A DNA stretch of 64,000 nt from Pseudomonas eucalypticola. Its GTDB lineage: Bacteria; Pseudomonadota; Gammaproteobacteria; Pseudomonadales; Pseudomonadaceae. The notes beneath the pieces were generated by a model. That model made no database searches, was not told where the DNA came from, and saw only the letters and a program-made list of their open reading frames with translations. The stretch covers positions 2,140,501 through 2,204,500 of the forward strand of contig NZ_CP056030.1 in assembly GCF_013374995.1 (NCBI RefSeq), read 5' to 3'. Shown here piece after piece: positions 8,117 through 17,384 of the stretch. Position numbers and translations under genes: made by a program. The first letter of the stretch is position 1, and each line of letters opens with the position of its first letter.

Positions 8117-10104
8117 CAGGCATGGCTCCGGATGCGGGTCATGAAGTTCAGCACCTTGGCAGGAATTTCGAAACGGCGACGGTTGATGATGATGCCGTCG
8201 ACCCGCTTGAACGCGGTGGTCAGAATCGACAGGGCATTTTCCAGCACCGGCACCGTGGTCTTCTCGGCTTCGACGATCAGCGCGATGAGGTCGGCTTCAC
8301 GCAGGGTCACGAAGGCTTCCTGGTTGGAGAAGAAACCGCTGGCATCCAGCAGCAGGATCTCGCCGGGCTGCGCCGGGGCGATGCCATCCACGCGCACCAC
8401 ATGGCCACGCTCCACCAGCAGGTTGCGCAGGTGGTCGATGACAAAGCTCACGCCTTCGCCCTTGCGCGCCGAGGTCAGGCCGATGCTCAGGCCATTGAGG
8501 GCCACCTGCTTGAGGGGCAGCACCCCATAGAGGCGGTACATGCTGGCGGTGAAGGCGCTGACGCGCTGGGCGTCCTGGGCGCTGATGTCCTGCAGGCTGG
8601 TCCATACCTTGATGCCGAAACGCTCCTCGATTTTGTCGCCGTCGTGGATGCGCTGGTCCAGCAGGTAGAAGAAATACAGGGCCAGCAGGCCCACGGCGAG
8701 GCTGATCGGAATCGCGAACAGCAGCATCAGCAGGCTTTTCGGGAACACGCGGCTGGGGTTGAAGGTGGCCTGTTCGATCACCGCGATGTTGCTGATCTGG
8801 CTGGCGTCCAGTTCGCGGTCGATACGGGCTTTCTCCAGGCTGTCGCTATACAGGGCGAAGCTCTTCTCGGCGGCGTCCAGTTCCAGCTGCAACTGCGACA
8901 GTTCCGGTTCCAGGCCCACGGCCTGGTTGCGGTCGCCTTCCAGCTTGGCCAACTGCGTCTGTTGTTGCGCGGCCTGGGACTTCAGGCGGCTGAGGCTGGC
9001 GGCCTGGTCGGCGTAGCTGTTCTGCAGGCGGGTGTAGATAGGGTTGGGCGCCATGTTCTGCGAGCGCTGTACCGTGGCGTTCTCGCCGTTCATCAACGCC
9101 TGCAGGTTGCTGATGGCGGTGTTGATGGCGCGCACGGGCGGAGCGTCGTCCTTGAAGGTGCGCAGCAGCTCCTGCTTCTCGATCTGCTTGGTGTTGATGC
9201 GCTGCTGCAGGTCTTCGCGGTCAGGGTTGCGGGCGATCTCGCGGGCGATGCTGATCTCTTTGGGGATGGTGTTCATCTGCTGTTTGAGCACATCGAGGCC
9301 GGCCTGGGTGGCGGCGATCGAGCGCAGGGTGTTCAGGTGTTCGCCCTTGAGGTCGTTGAGGTTGCGCGACACATCGTTCAGGCGTTCAGTGATGGACACC
9401 GCGCCCAGTTGGTCGAGCAGCGCCTGGATGCGTTTCTTGTAATCCATGATGCGTTGCTGGGTCGCCTTGCTTTCACCCTCGTAGAAGGAATAGAGGCTCT
9501 TGCGGCCCAGGGTCTGGGTGCGGGCTTGCTGGTACTTGTCGACCCAGCTCTTGACCACGGTCTGGGCGACTTGCGGGTCGTTCCAGGTGAAACTGATCTC
9601 CATCACCGACGAGCCGGTGGCGTGGCTCACGGTGAAATTGCGTTCCAGCTGGCTGGCCAGGCGGTCCACCGGGGTCTGTTTTTCCACCAGCCCCAGCAAT
9701 TGCAGGAAGCCGCGGCCAATGTCGGCGAGGCTCTGGGCTGCACTCTTGATGGCGTACTTGATGCTGGCCACCGCGCCTTCCTGGCGGGGCTGGTGGGACA
9801 GGTCGTCCAGGTACTGCTCGGCCACGAGGCGGGTGATTGGCCGGCCGGTGAGCATGCGTTCCTCGTCGGTGACCGGGTCACGCTGCAGCGGGATCACCGC
9901 GGTCTGGCGGTCGGAAACCTCGATGGGCAGGGTGCTGTCGCGCCCGGGCTTGACCAGCAGCAGGGCGGTGGATTCATAGCGGTTGGGCAGCAGGAACGCA
10001 CCCAGCAGGATGACCACGAAGGTGACTACCACCGTGATTTTCACTTCACGCTTGAAGATGAAAAACAGGCGCAGCAAATCGCGGAAGGAACGGATATTGA
10101 TCAT
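8116..10104 (-). CDS. pslE: PslE, Wzz/GumC-type polysaccharide co-polymerase with degenerate kinase-like tail
   Basis: A 662-residue inner-membrane protein, the same length as P. aeruginosa PslE. Membrane helix one is at about residues 22-40 (TVVVTFVVILLGAFLL), followed by a long periplasmic coiled-coil region rich in Gln, Arg and Leu (about 180-440), a second helix (LLMLLFAIPISLAVGLLAL) near 465 and a cytoplasmic tail. The tail resembles a bacterial tyrosine kinase domain, but the Walker A position reads KGEGVSFVI instead of GEGKST and there is no tyrosine cluster, so kinase activity is unlikely. It controls chain length and links synthesis to the outer-membrane pore PslD. It lies 24 bases after pslD and is coupled to pslF. 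Confidence 0.9.
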   Translation of the reverse strand: MINIRSFRDLLRLFFIFKREVKITVVVTFVVILLGAFLLPNRYESTALLLVKPGRDSTLPIEVSDRQTAVIPLQRDPVTDEERMLTGRPITRLVAEQYLDDLSHQPRQEGAVASIKYAIKSAAQSLADIGRGFLQLLGLVEKQTPVDRLASQLERNFTVSHATGSSVMEISFTWNDPQVAQTVVKSWVDKYQQARTQTLGRKSLYSFYEGESKATQQRIMDYKKRIQALLDQLGAVSITERLNDVSRNLNDLKGEHLNTLRSIAATQAGLDVLKQQMNTIPKEISIAREIARNPDREDLQQRINTKQIEKQELLRTFKDDAPPVRAINTAISNLQALMNGENATVQRSQNMAPNPIYTRLQNSYADQAASLSRLKSQAAQQQTQLAKLEGDRNQAVGLEPELSQLQLELDAAEKSFALYSDSLEKARIDRELDASQISNIAVIEQATFNPSRVFPKSLLMLLFAIPISLAVGLLALYFFYLLDQRIHDGDKIEERFGIKVWTSLQDISAQDAQRVSAFTASMYRLYGVLPLKQVALNGLSIGLTSARKGEGVSFVIDHLRNLLVERGHVVRVDGIAPAQPGEILLLDASGFFSNQEAFVTLREADLIALIVEAEKTTVPVLENALSILTTAFKRVDGIIINRRRFEIPAKVLNFMTRIRSHA

Positions 10105-10128
10105 GTCTGTTGTCCTTAGCGACCGGGA

Positions 10129-10953
10129 TCATTGAGCCGCGTTAAATGTGCTTCCGTTGTAAGTCGTGGTGCTCGTTGCGTTACTCTCGGTTTTACCTCG
10201 CAGGTCATACGTCAGCCCCAGCCCGATGCTCTTGCTGAACGGGATGAGCTGATTGAGGTAAAGGTCGACCCATTCGATGCCGTTGCCAACATGGGACTTG
10301 GGTACGAACACCACGTCACCGCGCTGCAGCAGGACCGTGCCACGGTCGTTGTTGGCGAACAGCGAGCTGGAGTAGTCGAAGAAGTAAGTCTTGTACTTGC
10401 CGTTTTCTTCCTGGCGCATCAGCGCCACGTTGCCGCTGTCTGCCACCGAACGGACACCGCCCGCGCCAATGATGGCCTGTTCAAGGGTAGTGGCGACGTT
10501 CACGGGCAACGTAGTGGGGTTCTGCACGGCGCCGCCCACGAATACCGTGTTGCTGGGGGCAGCGTTGATGTTGATGGTGAGCGAAGTCTCACGGTAGATC
10601 TTCTCAAGCTTGACCTCCAGTACCTTGGTCAACTCCTCGGTGGACAACCCCGCGGCCTTGACCTGCCCCACGTAGGGGTATGAGAAGGTCCCGTCGTTCT
10701 GCACCGGGAACAGGGTCAGCTCGTAGATCGAGTTTGCCGTGAATGCGGAGATCGAGGGTGCCTCACCGGTGTTGCGCACGATTCGCAAGGTATCCCCGGC
10801 CCGAATACGCTCGGGTGGCAACGGCCTGCCTACCAGCGAATTGCCGGCTTCATGGCCAGACTTCAATACATCGCTGTCGGGCAGCGAAACCTTCGCCTGA
10901 TTGCTACATGCACCCAGCATGACAACGCTCAACATCAGCAACGCTTTCTTCAT
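10129..10953 (-). CDS. pslD: PslD, Wza-family outer-membrane polysaccharide export lipoprotein
   Basis: A 274-residue secreted lipoprotein. The N-terminus MKKALLMLSVVMLGACSNQ has a lipobox (LGAC, Cys16). A Poly_export domain follows (RIRAGDTLRIV, with FSYPYVGQV), then a SLBB-type domain (FVGGAVQNPTTLPV, with TLEQAIIGAGG), then LLQRGDVVFVPK. These are the periplasmic and pore-forming parts of Wza-type exporters. It should form the outer-membrane channel paired with PslE. It is preceded by a 72-base gap after pslB, exactly where pslC stands in P. aeruginosa; nothing coding remains there. The tail after about residue 245 is low-complexity (Thr/Ser/Asn). Confidence 0.9.
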   Translation of the reverse strand: MKKALLMLSVVMLGACSNQAKVSLPDSDVLKSGHEAGNSLVGRPLPPERIRAGDTLRIVRNTGEAPSISAFTANSIYELTLFPVQNDGTFSYPYVGQVKAAGLSTEELTKVLEVKLEKIYRETSLTININAAPSNTVFVGGAVQNPTTLPVNVATTLEQAIIGAGGVRSVADSGNVALMRQEENGKYKTYFFDYSSSLFANNDRGTVLLQRGDVVFVPKSHVGNGIEWVDLYLNQLIPFSKSIGLGLTYDLRGKTESNATSTTTYNGSTFNAAQ

Positions 10954-11025
10954 TGGTCAGTCTTCCTGTGGTGCATGAAATACAGCTCCCTGGCAAAACC
11001 CGGTGGCCAATCGTCAAAGGTGAAT

Positions 11026-12480
11026 TCAAGCCTTGGGTGGCTCCGGCACGCGGCCGTAAATATCAGTGAAGCGCACAATGTCATCCTCGCCCAGGTACTC
11101 GCCGCTCTGCACCTCGATCATGACCAGGTCGATGACCCCGGGGTTGACCAGGCGGTGGGTGTGGCCCGGCTTGATGAACGTCGACTCGTTGGTGTCGAGC
11201 AGAAATTCGCGTTCGCCGTTGGTCACCCGCGCCATGCCGCTGACCACGATCCAGTGCTCGCTGCGGTGGTGGTGCATCTGCAGCGACAGCGAGGCGTTGG
11301 GGCGTACCACGATGCGCTTGATCTTGAACCGCTTGCCTTCCTCCAGCACGGTGTAGGTACCCCACGGCCGCGTCACGGTACGGTGCAGGCGGTAGGCATC
11401 GTGGCCCTGGCGCTTGAGTTCCTGGGCAATGTACTTGACGTCTTGGGTACGGTTGGCGTCGGCGATGAGCAAGGCGTCGGGGGTGTCGATGATGATCAGG
11501 TTGTCCAGGCCCACGCCGCCCACCAGGCGTTTGCGCGAATCGATATAGCAGTTGTGCACGTCATGCAGCACCGTCTCGCCATTGCACTGGTTGCCGTTGG
11601 CATCTGCCGGGCTCAAGTCGCGCACCGCCTGCCATGAGCCGATGTCGCTCCAGCCCAGCTGACAAGGTATGACCGCGACTTTCTGGGAACGCTCCATGAT
11701 GGCGTAGTCCACCGAAATGTCTGGCGCGTTGCCGAAAGCGTTGCTGTCCAGCTCCAGCTGGATCTCGCGGTTGCCGTCCTTGCGATGGCTGGCCGCCAGG
11801 CACGTGTTGACGGCCTCGAGCACGTCGGGGGCGTGCTGCTCGAATTCGCGCAAAATAGCGTCCACGCGCATGCAGAACATGCCGGCGTTCCACAGGTGCA
11901 GGCCGCCCTTGAGGTATTCCTGGGCGGTGGCGGCATTGGGTTTTTCCACGAATTGCGCCACCTGGTAACCGCCGTGGCTCAGGGCTTGGCCCTTCTCGAT
12001 GTAGCCAAAGCCGGTTTCGGCATGGCTGGGGACGATGCCGAAGGTCACCAGCCAGCCTTCGTCCGCCAGGCCGCGCGCCGCTTGCACCGCCGCTTCGAAG
12101 GCCTGGGTGTCGGTGATCAGGTGGTCGGCCGGCAGCACCAGTAGCTGGGCGTCCTCGCCATACAACCGCGCAGTGTGCAGCGCGGCCGCGGCGATGGCGG
12201 GGGCGGTATTGCGACCGAACGGTTCGAGAATGAAATCCAGACCGGCGTGGGTCTTGTTCAGCAGCCGGTAGTCGTCCAGGGTGCGGAAAAACACCTCGCG
12301 GTTGGTGACCGTCAACAGCCGTTCCACTCCCGGCAGGGACGTGGCGCGCATGAACGTCTTCTGCAGCAGGCTTTCGCCGTCTGGCAGGCGCATGAACGGC
12401 TTGGGCATGGCTTCACGGGAAACCGGCCACAAACGGGTGCCAGCGCCGCCGGCGATGATGCAGGGGATAAGCGCGCCCAT
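11026..12480 (-). CDS. pslB: PslB, bifunctional mannose-1-phosphate guanylyltransferase / mannose-6-phosphate isomerase
   Basis: A 484-residue protein of the ManC/AlgA type. The nucleotidyltransferase domain opens with IIAGGAGTRLWPVSRE and continues with EPFGRNTAPA and the sugar-binding FVEKPN. The C-terminal cupin (about 350-484) has MHHHRSEHWIVVSG, the metal-binding isomerase site, and a conserved FIKPGHTHRL turn. It converts fructose-6-phosphate-derived mannose-6-phosphate into GDP-mannose, the main Psl sugar donor. Its ATG follows the pslA stop with no gap. Other genomic copies (algA) could share the activity, but position and size (488 residues in P. aeruginosa) fix it as PslB. Confidence 0.93.
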   Translation of the reverse strand: MGALIPCIIAGGAGTRLWPVSREAMPKPFMRLPDGESLLQKTFMRATSLPGVERLLTVTNREVFFRTLDDYRLLNKTHAGLDFILEPFGRNTAPAIAAAALHTARLYGEDAQLLVLPADHLITDTQAFEAAVQAARGLADEGWLVTFGIVPSHAETGFGYIEKGQALSHGGYQVAQFVEKPNAATAQEYLKGGLHLWNAGMFCMRVDAILREFEQHAPDVLEAVNTCLAASHRKDGNREIQLELDSNAFGNAPDISVDYAIMERSQKVAVIPCQLGWSDIGSWQAVRDLSPADANGNQCNGETVLHDVHNCYIDSRKRLVGGVGLDNLIIIDTPDALLIADANRTQDVKYIAQELKRQGHDAYRLHRTVTRPWGTYTVLEEGKRFKIKRIVVRPNASLSLQMHHHRSEHWIVVSGMARVTNGEREFLLDTNESTFIKPGHTHRLVNPGVIDLVMIEVQSGEYLGEDDIVRFTDIYGRVPEPPKA

Positions 12481-13917
12481 TCAATATACCTCGCGGGTCA
12501 GAAGCACTGCCGGAACAGTGCGGAACAGGATGTAGAGGTCAAACCACACCGACCAGTTTTCAATGTATTCCAGGTCGAACTCCACGCGTTTTTCGATTTT
12601 TTCCAGGGTGTCCGTTTCTCCCCGGTAACCGTTGATCTGGGCAAGGCCGGTGATGCCCGGCTTGACCCGGTGACGCGAGGTGTACTCCTTGACCGCTTCC
12701 TCGAACAGAATCCCCGCCGCCTTGGTGGCCGTGGCGTGAGGCCGCGGCCCGACCATGGACATGGTGCCGCCGACCACGTTGAACAGTTGCGGCAACTCGT
12801 CCAGGCTGGTCTTGCGAATGAAACGGCCCACCCGGGTGATGCGCGAGTCTCCGCGCACGGTCTGCTTCTCGGCGTTGGCGTCAGCCTGATGCTGGTGCAT
12901 TGAGCGAAACTTGTACACCTCGATCAGGCGGTTGTTGTAGCCATAGCGTTTTTGCTTGAACAGCACCGGCCCTGGTGAGTCGAGCTTGATGGCCAGTGCC
13001 ACCAGCAACATGATCGGCGACAGCAGCAACAGGGCGAAGATCGAGATCAGCATGTCTTCCAGGCGTTTGAAAAACGGCGACCAGCCACGCAGCGGCACTT
13101 CAGACGCGTTGAACATGGGCAGGTTGGCCACTTCCGTGATGCGGTTGTGGGAATGGCGGAAGGCGACCATGTCCGGCACCAGCAGTACGTTCACCGGCAG
13201 GCGACGCAGTTCGCGGATGATGTAGTCCATGCGGTTTTCGGCCGACCAGGGCAAGGCGACCAGCACCTGGGTGACCTTTTCTTCGCGGATCAGTTGTTCC
13301 AGCTCCTGGGAGTTGCCCAGCAGCGGAAGATTGACCAGGGTCTTGGGCAGGCGGGCGATGCGGTCGTCGATGAAGCCGACGACCCCGGAGCGAATGTCCT
13401 GGTGCTGCAGCAGGTACTCGGCCAGACGCTGGCCGTTTTCCGTGGCCCCCAGAATGACCGCGTTTTGCAGGAACACGCCGCGCATCATCAGTTGCTGGAA
13501 CACCGTGAGCAGGATCAGGCGTTCGATGCCAAACAGCACAAAGGTGCCGAAAAACCAGATGGCCAGTTCCAGGTTGCTGATGAAATCGAACAGTGACAAT
13601 GCCCGGTGCATGAACAGCAACAGGCAGAAGGCCGACGCCCAGGCATAGAAAGTGGTCTGAAAGCGCAGCCGGTTGCTGAAGATGGATTCGGCGTACACTC
13701 CCAGTGCCTGGAAGATCAGCACGCTGAGGAAACCGAAGAAACACAGCATCGCCACATAGTTCTTGGTGGTGCCGACCGGGTCGTTCTGCTCCAGCGCCAG
13801 CAGCAACAGGCCGGGGGCGATGGCGGTGAGACCGTGAACCAGACGTATAGCGAACAGGAAATACTCGACCATGCTGGGTCGGGTCATCAGCAGACTGTCC
13901 ACGGGTTGCAAGCGCAT
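12481..13917 (-). CDS. pslA: PslA, undecaprenyl-phosphate glycosyl-1-phosphate transferase that primes synthesis
   Basis: A 478-residue membrane protein, identical in length to P. aeruginosa PslA. Four N-terminal membrane helices (about residues 15-145) are followed by a CoA-binding-like Rossmann fold ([16 protein letters not shown]). A fifth hydrophobic segment ([19 protein letters not shown]) comes before the catalytic sugar-transferase domain with [25 protein letters not shown] and [15 protein letters not shown]. This is the polyprenyl-P hexose-1-P transferase family, which starts repeat-unit synthesis on the lipid carrier. It is the first gene of the operon. A strong Shine-Dalgarno (AAGGGAGGGAAG) touches the ATG and contains GGA triplets of the kind bound by RsmA; that control is inferred from P. 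aeruginosa. Confidence 0.93.
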   Translation of the reverse strand: MRLQPVDSLLMTRPSMVEYFLFAIRLVHGLTAIAPGLLLLALEQNDPVGTTKNYVAMLCFFGFLSVLIFQALGVYAESIFSNRLRFQTTFYAWASAFCLLLFMHRALSLFDFISNLELAIWFFGTFVLFGIERLILLTVFQQLMMRGVFLQNAVILGATENGQRLAEYLLQHQDIRSGVVGFIDDRIARLPKTLVNLPLLGNSQELEQLIREEKVTQVLVALPWSAENRMDYIIRELRRLPVNVLLVPDMVAFRHSHNRITEVANLPMFNASEVPLRGWSPFFKRLEDMLISIFALLLLSPIMLLVALAIKLDSPGPVLFKQKRYGYNNRLIEVYKFRSMHQHQADANAEKQTVRGDSRITRVGRFIRKTSLDELPQLFNVVGGTMSMVGPRPHATATKAAGILFEEAVKEYTSRHRVKPGITGLAQINGYRGETDTLEKIEKRVEFDLEYIENWSVWFDLYILFRTVPAVLLTREVY

Positions 13918-14290
13918 ACTTCCCTCCCTTCAGACCATTGGCAATCCAAGGCCGACAACTAGCATTGCGGCAGTTCCATTTAGCGTCACGGGTATGACTG
14001 TTTTACGCGAGTTCCCATCCTTGGTGGCGGTTTCTTGTCGTTATGAGGTAACCGGGAGGGTGCGTCATTATTCTGCTGATGGCACGGAGCTACTGTAGAG
14101 CCGGGCAACGCCAAAAACAACTGCCTCTGTGGCACTTTGAAACATGAGTAAAGTCCATGAAACACCGCCTTGCGAGTGAAAAAGCGCGGAGCGCCAAAAA
14201 AATATTCAATACCTGAAGAACTGTATGGCTTTTTTTGACGCCTCTGTGGTCGAAAATTGACCATGAATGTTCGTTGATAGCGGAGGCAGC
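13918..14290. other. Divergent intergenic region between pslA and yegS
   Basis: A 373-base gap with no convincing gene. It must contain the leftward psl promoter and the rightward lipid-kinase promoter. The sequence is less GC-rich than its neighbours, especially around 14000-14250. I could not assign a confident -35/-10 pair in either direction. The only clear signals are the two Shine-Dalgarno sequences at its ends: the GGAGGG ahead of pslA and GGAGG ahead of the ATG at 14291. Confidence 0.6.
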
Positions 14291-15193
14291 ATGGCAGCGC
14301 GCAAGGCTTTTTTGATTCTTCATGGCAAGCAGGCCCTCAACGACGAGGTTCGCCGCGCGGTCGAGGCCCGGCGGGCCGAGGGCTGGGACCTGGCAGTGCG
14401 CCTGACCTGGGAGGCCGGTGATGCCGAGCGCCTGGTCCATGAAGCGCTGGGGCAGGGAGCGACACACATCATCGCGGGCGGCGGCGACGGCACGTTGCGC
14501 GATATCGCCGAAGCCATGGCCTTAGCCGCGGCCGATGCCAGCCTGGTGCTGCTGCCATTGGGAACGGCCAATGATTTCGCCCGCGCCGCTGGCGTGCCAC
14601 TTGATTGCGCCGGCGCTTTGGCGTTATTGGACACGGCGCCCCAGCTGATCGATCTAGGGGAAGTGGATGGGCAGCTGTTTCTCAACATGGCGACCGGTGG
14701 CTTCGGCAGCCAGGTGACGGCCAATACGTCCGATGACCTGAAAAAGGTGCTGGGTGGGGCTGCTTACCTGTTTACCGGGTTATCACGCTTTGCCGAGCTG
14801 CGGCCGGCTTATGGGCAGTTGCGCGGGCCGGGTTTCGAATGGGAAGGGCAATTGCTGGCACTGGGCATCGGCAACGGTCGCCAGGCCGGTGGTGGCCACG
14901 TGCTGTGCCCACAGGCACTGGCCGACGATGGCCTGCTGGACGTCAGCATCCTGCCAGCGCCCACCGAGGTCTTCGGTACCTTGAAAGACCTGCTGGCCGG
15001 TGGCCTGGGCGTCGACAACCTGTTTGTCCGTGCGCGGCTGCCCTGGGTGCAGATCCACAGTGCCGAAGGCCTGGACATCAACCTGGATGGCGAGCCGCTG
15101 ACGGGCGACAGCCTCAAGTTCAGCATTCGCCCGGGTGCCTTGAACGTGCACCTGCCCGCCGGCTCGCCGCTGCTCGGTGGCCAGCGGCCATAG
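14291..15193 (+). CDS. yegS: YegS-type lipid kinase (DAGK catalytic fold)
   Basis: A 300-residue cytoplasmic kinase starting MAARKAFLILHGKQALND, preceded by a GGAGG site. The nucleotide loop GGGDGTLRDI lies near residue 65, followed by LLPLGTANDFARA, both diagnostic of the diacylglycerol/sphingosine kinase fold. Further motifs are FLNMATGGFGSQV and GNGRQAGGG. YegS enzymes phosphorylate lipids such as phosphatidylglycerol; the physiological substrate in Pseudomonas is unsettled. It is divergent from the psl operon and appears to be a single-gene unit. Confidence 0.9.
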   Translation: MAARKAFLILHGKQALNDEVRRAVEARRAEGWDLAVRLTWEAGDAERLVHEALGQGATHIIAGGGDGTLRDIAEAMALAAADASLVLLPLGTANDFARAAGVPLDCAGALALLDTAPQLIDLGEVDGQLFLNMATGGFGSQVTANTSDDLKKVLGGAAYLFTGLSRFAELRPAYGQLRGPGFEWEGQLLALGIGNGRQAGGGHVLCPQALADDGLLDVSILPAPTEVFGTLKDLLAGGLGVDNLFVRARLPWVQIHSAEGLDINLDGEPLTGDSLKFSIRPGALNVHLPAGSPLLGGQRP

Positions 15194-15271
15194 CGGCAGG
15201 AGGCTCAGTGACCACGGTAGTGCAATGCCCCGGCAAAACCGGGCGCCATGCGGTGCTGCCTCCCCGAGCTT

Positions 15272-15931
15272 TCAGTCGTCCAGGCTGATGATGCGCTCGC
15301 GGACCGCGAACAGTACCAGGCCGGCTACGTCGAATATCTGCAAGCGCTTCATGATCTGCGAGCGGTGGGTCTCCACCGTTTTCACGCTCAGGCCCAAACC
15401 GTTGGCAATCTCGCGGGTGGACTTGCCGCGTACGATCAGACGCAGGATCTCCAACTGGCGAGCGGTCAGCTTGTGGTTGTCGTCGGCCGCCGGTTTGTTG
15501 CCTTGCACCCGAATCAAGGCCTGGTTGATCACGGTGTGGGCAATAGCCGGGCTCAGGTAGCGCTCGTTGCCGCGCAATGCATCCAGGGCCTGTTCGAGCT
15601 CGACGGCAGTGGTGTCCTTGAGCAGGTAGCCATGGGCGCCCATTTCCAGTGCCTGCATGATCATGTCCGGGTCGGTGTGCATGGACAGGATCAGCACCTT
15701 GCTGCGCATTCGCGCGGCTTGTAGCCGGCCCAGGGCCTCCAGCCCACCGGTGTCGCGCATGGACAGGTCGAGCAGGACGATGTCCGGGTCCAGGCAGCGG
15801 ACCATTTCCAGCAACTGGTTGCCGTCGCTGGCTTCACCCACCACGGCGTAGCCGGGGATGTCGGACACCAGGGCGCGCACGCCCGCTCTGATCAGCGAGT
15901 GATCATCTACAAGCAGTAATTTGCAGATCAT
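15272..15931 (-). CDS. NarL/FixJ-type response regulator (receiver plus LuxR helix-turn-helix)
   Basis: A 219-residue two-domain regulator. The receiver (residues 1-120) shows VDDHSLIRAG, the phospho-accepting Asp in DIVLLDLSM, the Thr/Ser switch at LILSMH and the conserved Lys in YLLKD. The C-terminal LuxR-type DNA-binding domain (about 150-215) reads LTARQLEILRLIVRGKSTREIANGLGLSVKTVETH. It overlaps the upstream kinase gene by four bases (ATGA), so the pair is a two-component system. The signal and regulon cannot be deduced. Confidence 0.93.
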   Translation of the reverse strand: MICKLLLVDDHSLIRAGVRALVSDIPGYAVVGEASDGNQLLEMVRCLDPDIVLLDLSMRDTGGLEALGRLQAARMRSKVLILSMHTDPDMIMQALEMGAHGYLLKDTTAVELEQALDALRGNERYLSPAIAHTVINQALIRVQGNKPAADDNHKLTARQLEILRLIVRGKSTREIANGLGLSVKTVETHRSQIMKRLQIFDVAGLVLFAVRERIISLDD

Positions 15932-16818
15932 AAGCCTTTGCCGAGGTTGGCGCGTTCGAGGGCCCGCGGGGCCCAGGGAAAGAGTGCTTCAAGTTCAGTG
16001 CCCTGGCCGGGCTGGCTTGTCACTTTCAACCAGCCCCCGATCAGCGCGGCGCGCTCGTGCATGCCGGACATGCCGCGCAAGCCTTCGGCGGCCGGGTCGG
16101 CGACGGGGGTGAAACCCACGCCGTCATCGCTTATGTACAGGTGCAGACCCTCTGGCGTGCGGGCCAGGCGCACCAGCAGGTTGGCCGCCTGGGCATGGCG
16201 CAACAGGTTGGTGACGGCTTCCTGGGTGATGCGAAATGCCGCCACTGCCATCGCTTCGGGAATGCCGGTCATCTGCTGGTGGCATTCCAGGCTCCAGTGC
16301 ACGTCGGTGTTGGCCAGGGTGCGCAGCAGGTGCGCACGCAGGCTGGCCCCCAGCCCCAGGCTGTTGAGCTGCCGTGGGTTGAGGATCGCCGACACATCGC
16401 GCACCTTGGTCAAGGTTTCGTCGATGGTGTCACGCAGCGTTGCGAAGTCATTTTCCAGATCATCGTTCATGCGCCGTTGCAGCCATTCGGTCTGCATCTT
16501 CGCCGCCGTGAGCAACTGGCCGATGTCATCGTGCAGTTCGCGGCTGAGGCGGTGCCGTTCGTTTTCCTGAACTTCCAACAGCCGGCTTGCCAGTTCCTGG
16601 GGTTTGAACGCAATGGACTTCTGCGCGCAGCGATGTTGGGCAATGACGCTGAGCATGGCCGCGATATTAAGTAGCAATAACACCGCAGACATGCTGGCAC
16701 CGCTGATGAACGCCTGCGCATTGCCCACTAGCGAAAACAGGCACAGCAGCACTGTCAGCCAGCGCATGTGTTGCATGCTCCATGGCGACTGAACGTATTT
16801 TCTGAAACTGGCGTACAT
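15928..16818 (-). CDS. Two-component sensor histidine kinase (HisKA_3 type)
   Basis: A 296-residue membrane-anchored sensor. Two hydrophobic segments (WLTVLLCLFSLVGNAQAF and a stretch rich in AVLLLLNIAAMLSVIA) lie in the first 70 residues with almost no periplasmic loop, suggesting it senses within or near the membrane. The phospho-acceptor motif is ENERHRLSRELHDDIGQLL, with His in ELHDD. The ATPase domain shows ITQEAVTNLLRHAQA (N box), ISDDGVGF (G1) and GLRGMSGMHERA (G2). It is the partner of the response regulator it overlaps. The start at 16818 is the first ATG; its ribosome site is weak, so a later ATG (16776) is possible. Confidence 0.9.
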   Translation of the reverse strand: MYASFRKYVQSPWSMQHMRWLTVLLCLFSLVGNAQAFISGASMSAVLLLLNIAAMLSVIAQHRCAQKSIAFKPQELASRLLEVQENERHRLSRELHDDIGQLLTAAKMQTEWLQRRMNDDLENDFATLRDTIDETLTKVRDVSAILNPRQLNSLGLGASLRAHLLRTLANTDVHWSLECHQQMTGIPEAMAVAAFRITQEAVTNLLRHAQAANLLVRLARTPEGLHLYISDDGVGFTPVADPAAEGLRGMSGMHERAALIGGWLKVTSQPGQGTELEALFPWAPRALERANLGKGL

Positions 16819-17384
16819 AGAGAACGGAGCCAAGAATTGATCGCTGCTGAAAACCGGTTAGGGCGTTGTTGAAACCTGTCTCCAAGGCTCCATGCTCTGG
16901 GGGTGGCGCGACGTGCGGAAGTTACCGACGGCCCGCCCTGGCGGGTCGTTGGCTTCCCGGCCCCGCCCGTTGTCAGGGGGTGTGGGCGTCCGCGCCGAAA
17001 GGAAATCTGATAGGCCATGGTATCACTTCATCGACAGTTGGTCGCGCGTTCGGCTTATAGGTCCGACGAGGCAGGTGTATTCGGCCAAGTTACAGGAGCT
17101 GGTCGACTAAGTGTCATTTGGCCATCACTGTTCGTGTTCAAACGAAGCAGCGCCAGCGGCACTCCAAGGGGCGTAGCGAGGTAGCGTAAATAACGCACGG
17201 AAAAGGCGCACACAGACATCCGGTTAACTTTCATGTAAAGCATAAGTTACAGGCGTGGCGAACTTCTGTACCTAGGGGAGAGGCTGATGCTCGATAGGAG
17301 TATCACCGGCCTCTCCTGCACGTCGACCAGAGCAAGCCGGACTATCGCTGTATGGAAAAAGCTACAAAGGCGTGCAATGGCAGG
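16819..17384. other. Non-coding region with strong hairpins, between the sensor kinase and the HPt-like gene
   Basis: No credible gene is visible in these 566 bases; short open readings have no ribosome sites and lie across repeats. Two structured elements stand out: a long GC hairpin at 16917-16957 (listed separately), and an inverted repeat GGAGAGGC/GCCTCTCC flanking about 30 bases around 17276-17323. The stretch could hold a small RNA or the 5' leader of the sensor operon. Confidence 0.5.
16917..16957. other. Long GC-rich hairpin, candidate structured RNA
   Basis: An imperfect stem pairs 16917-16920 with 16954-16957 (GGAA/TTCC), and 16925-16936 with 16941-16952 (CCGACG and CCCGC arms), with a single G-U step and a tiny loop. 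No T-tract follows on the plus strand and no run of A precedes it, so a simple terminator is unlikely. It lies about 100 bases upstream of the sensor kinase start. Whether it is transcribed is unknown. Confidence 0.45.

Noticed and set aside
8086..10119. Plus-strand open reading of 677 codons opposite pslE
   Set aside because: Antisense of pslE with repetitive composition and no domain.
10954..11025. Possible remnant of pslC between pslB and pslD
   Set aside because: Only 72 bases with no stretch resembling a glycosyltransferase; gene absent rather than decayed.
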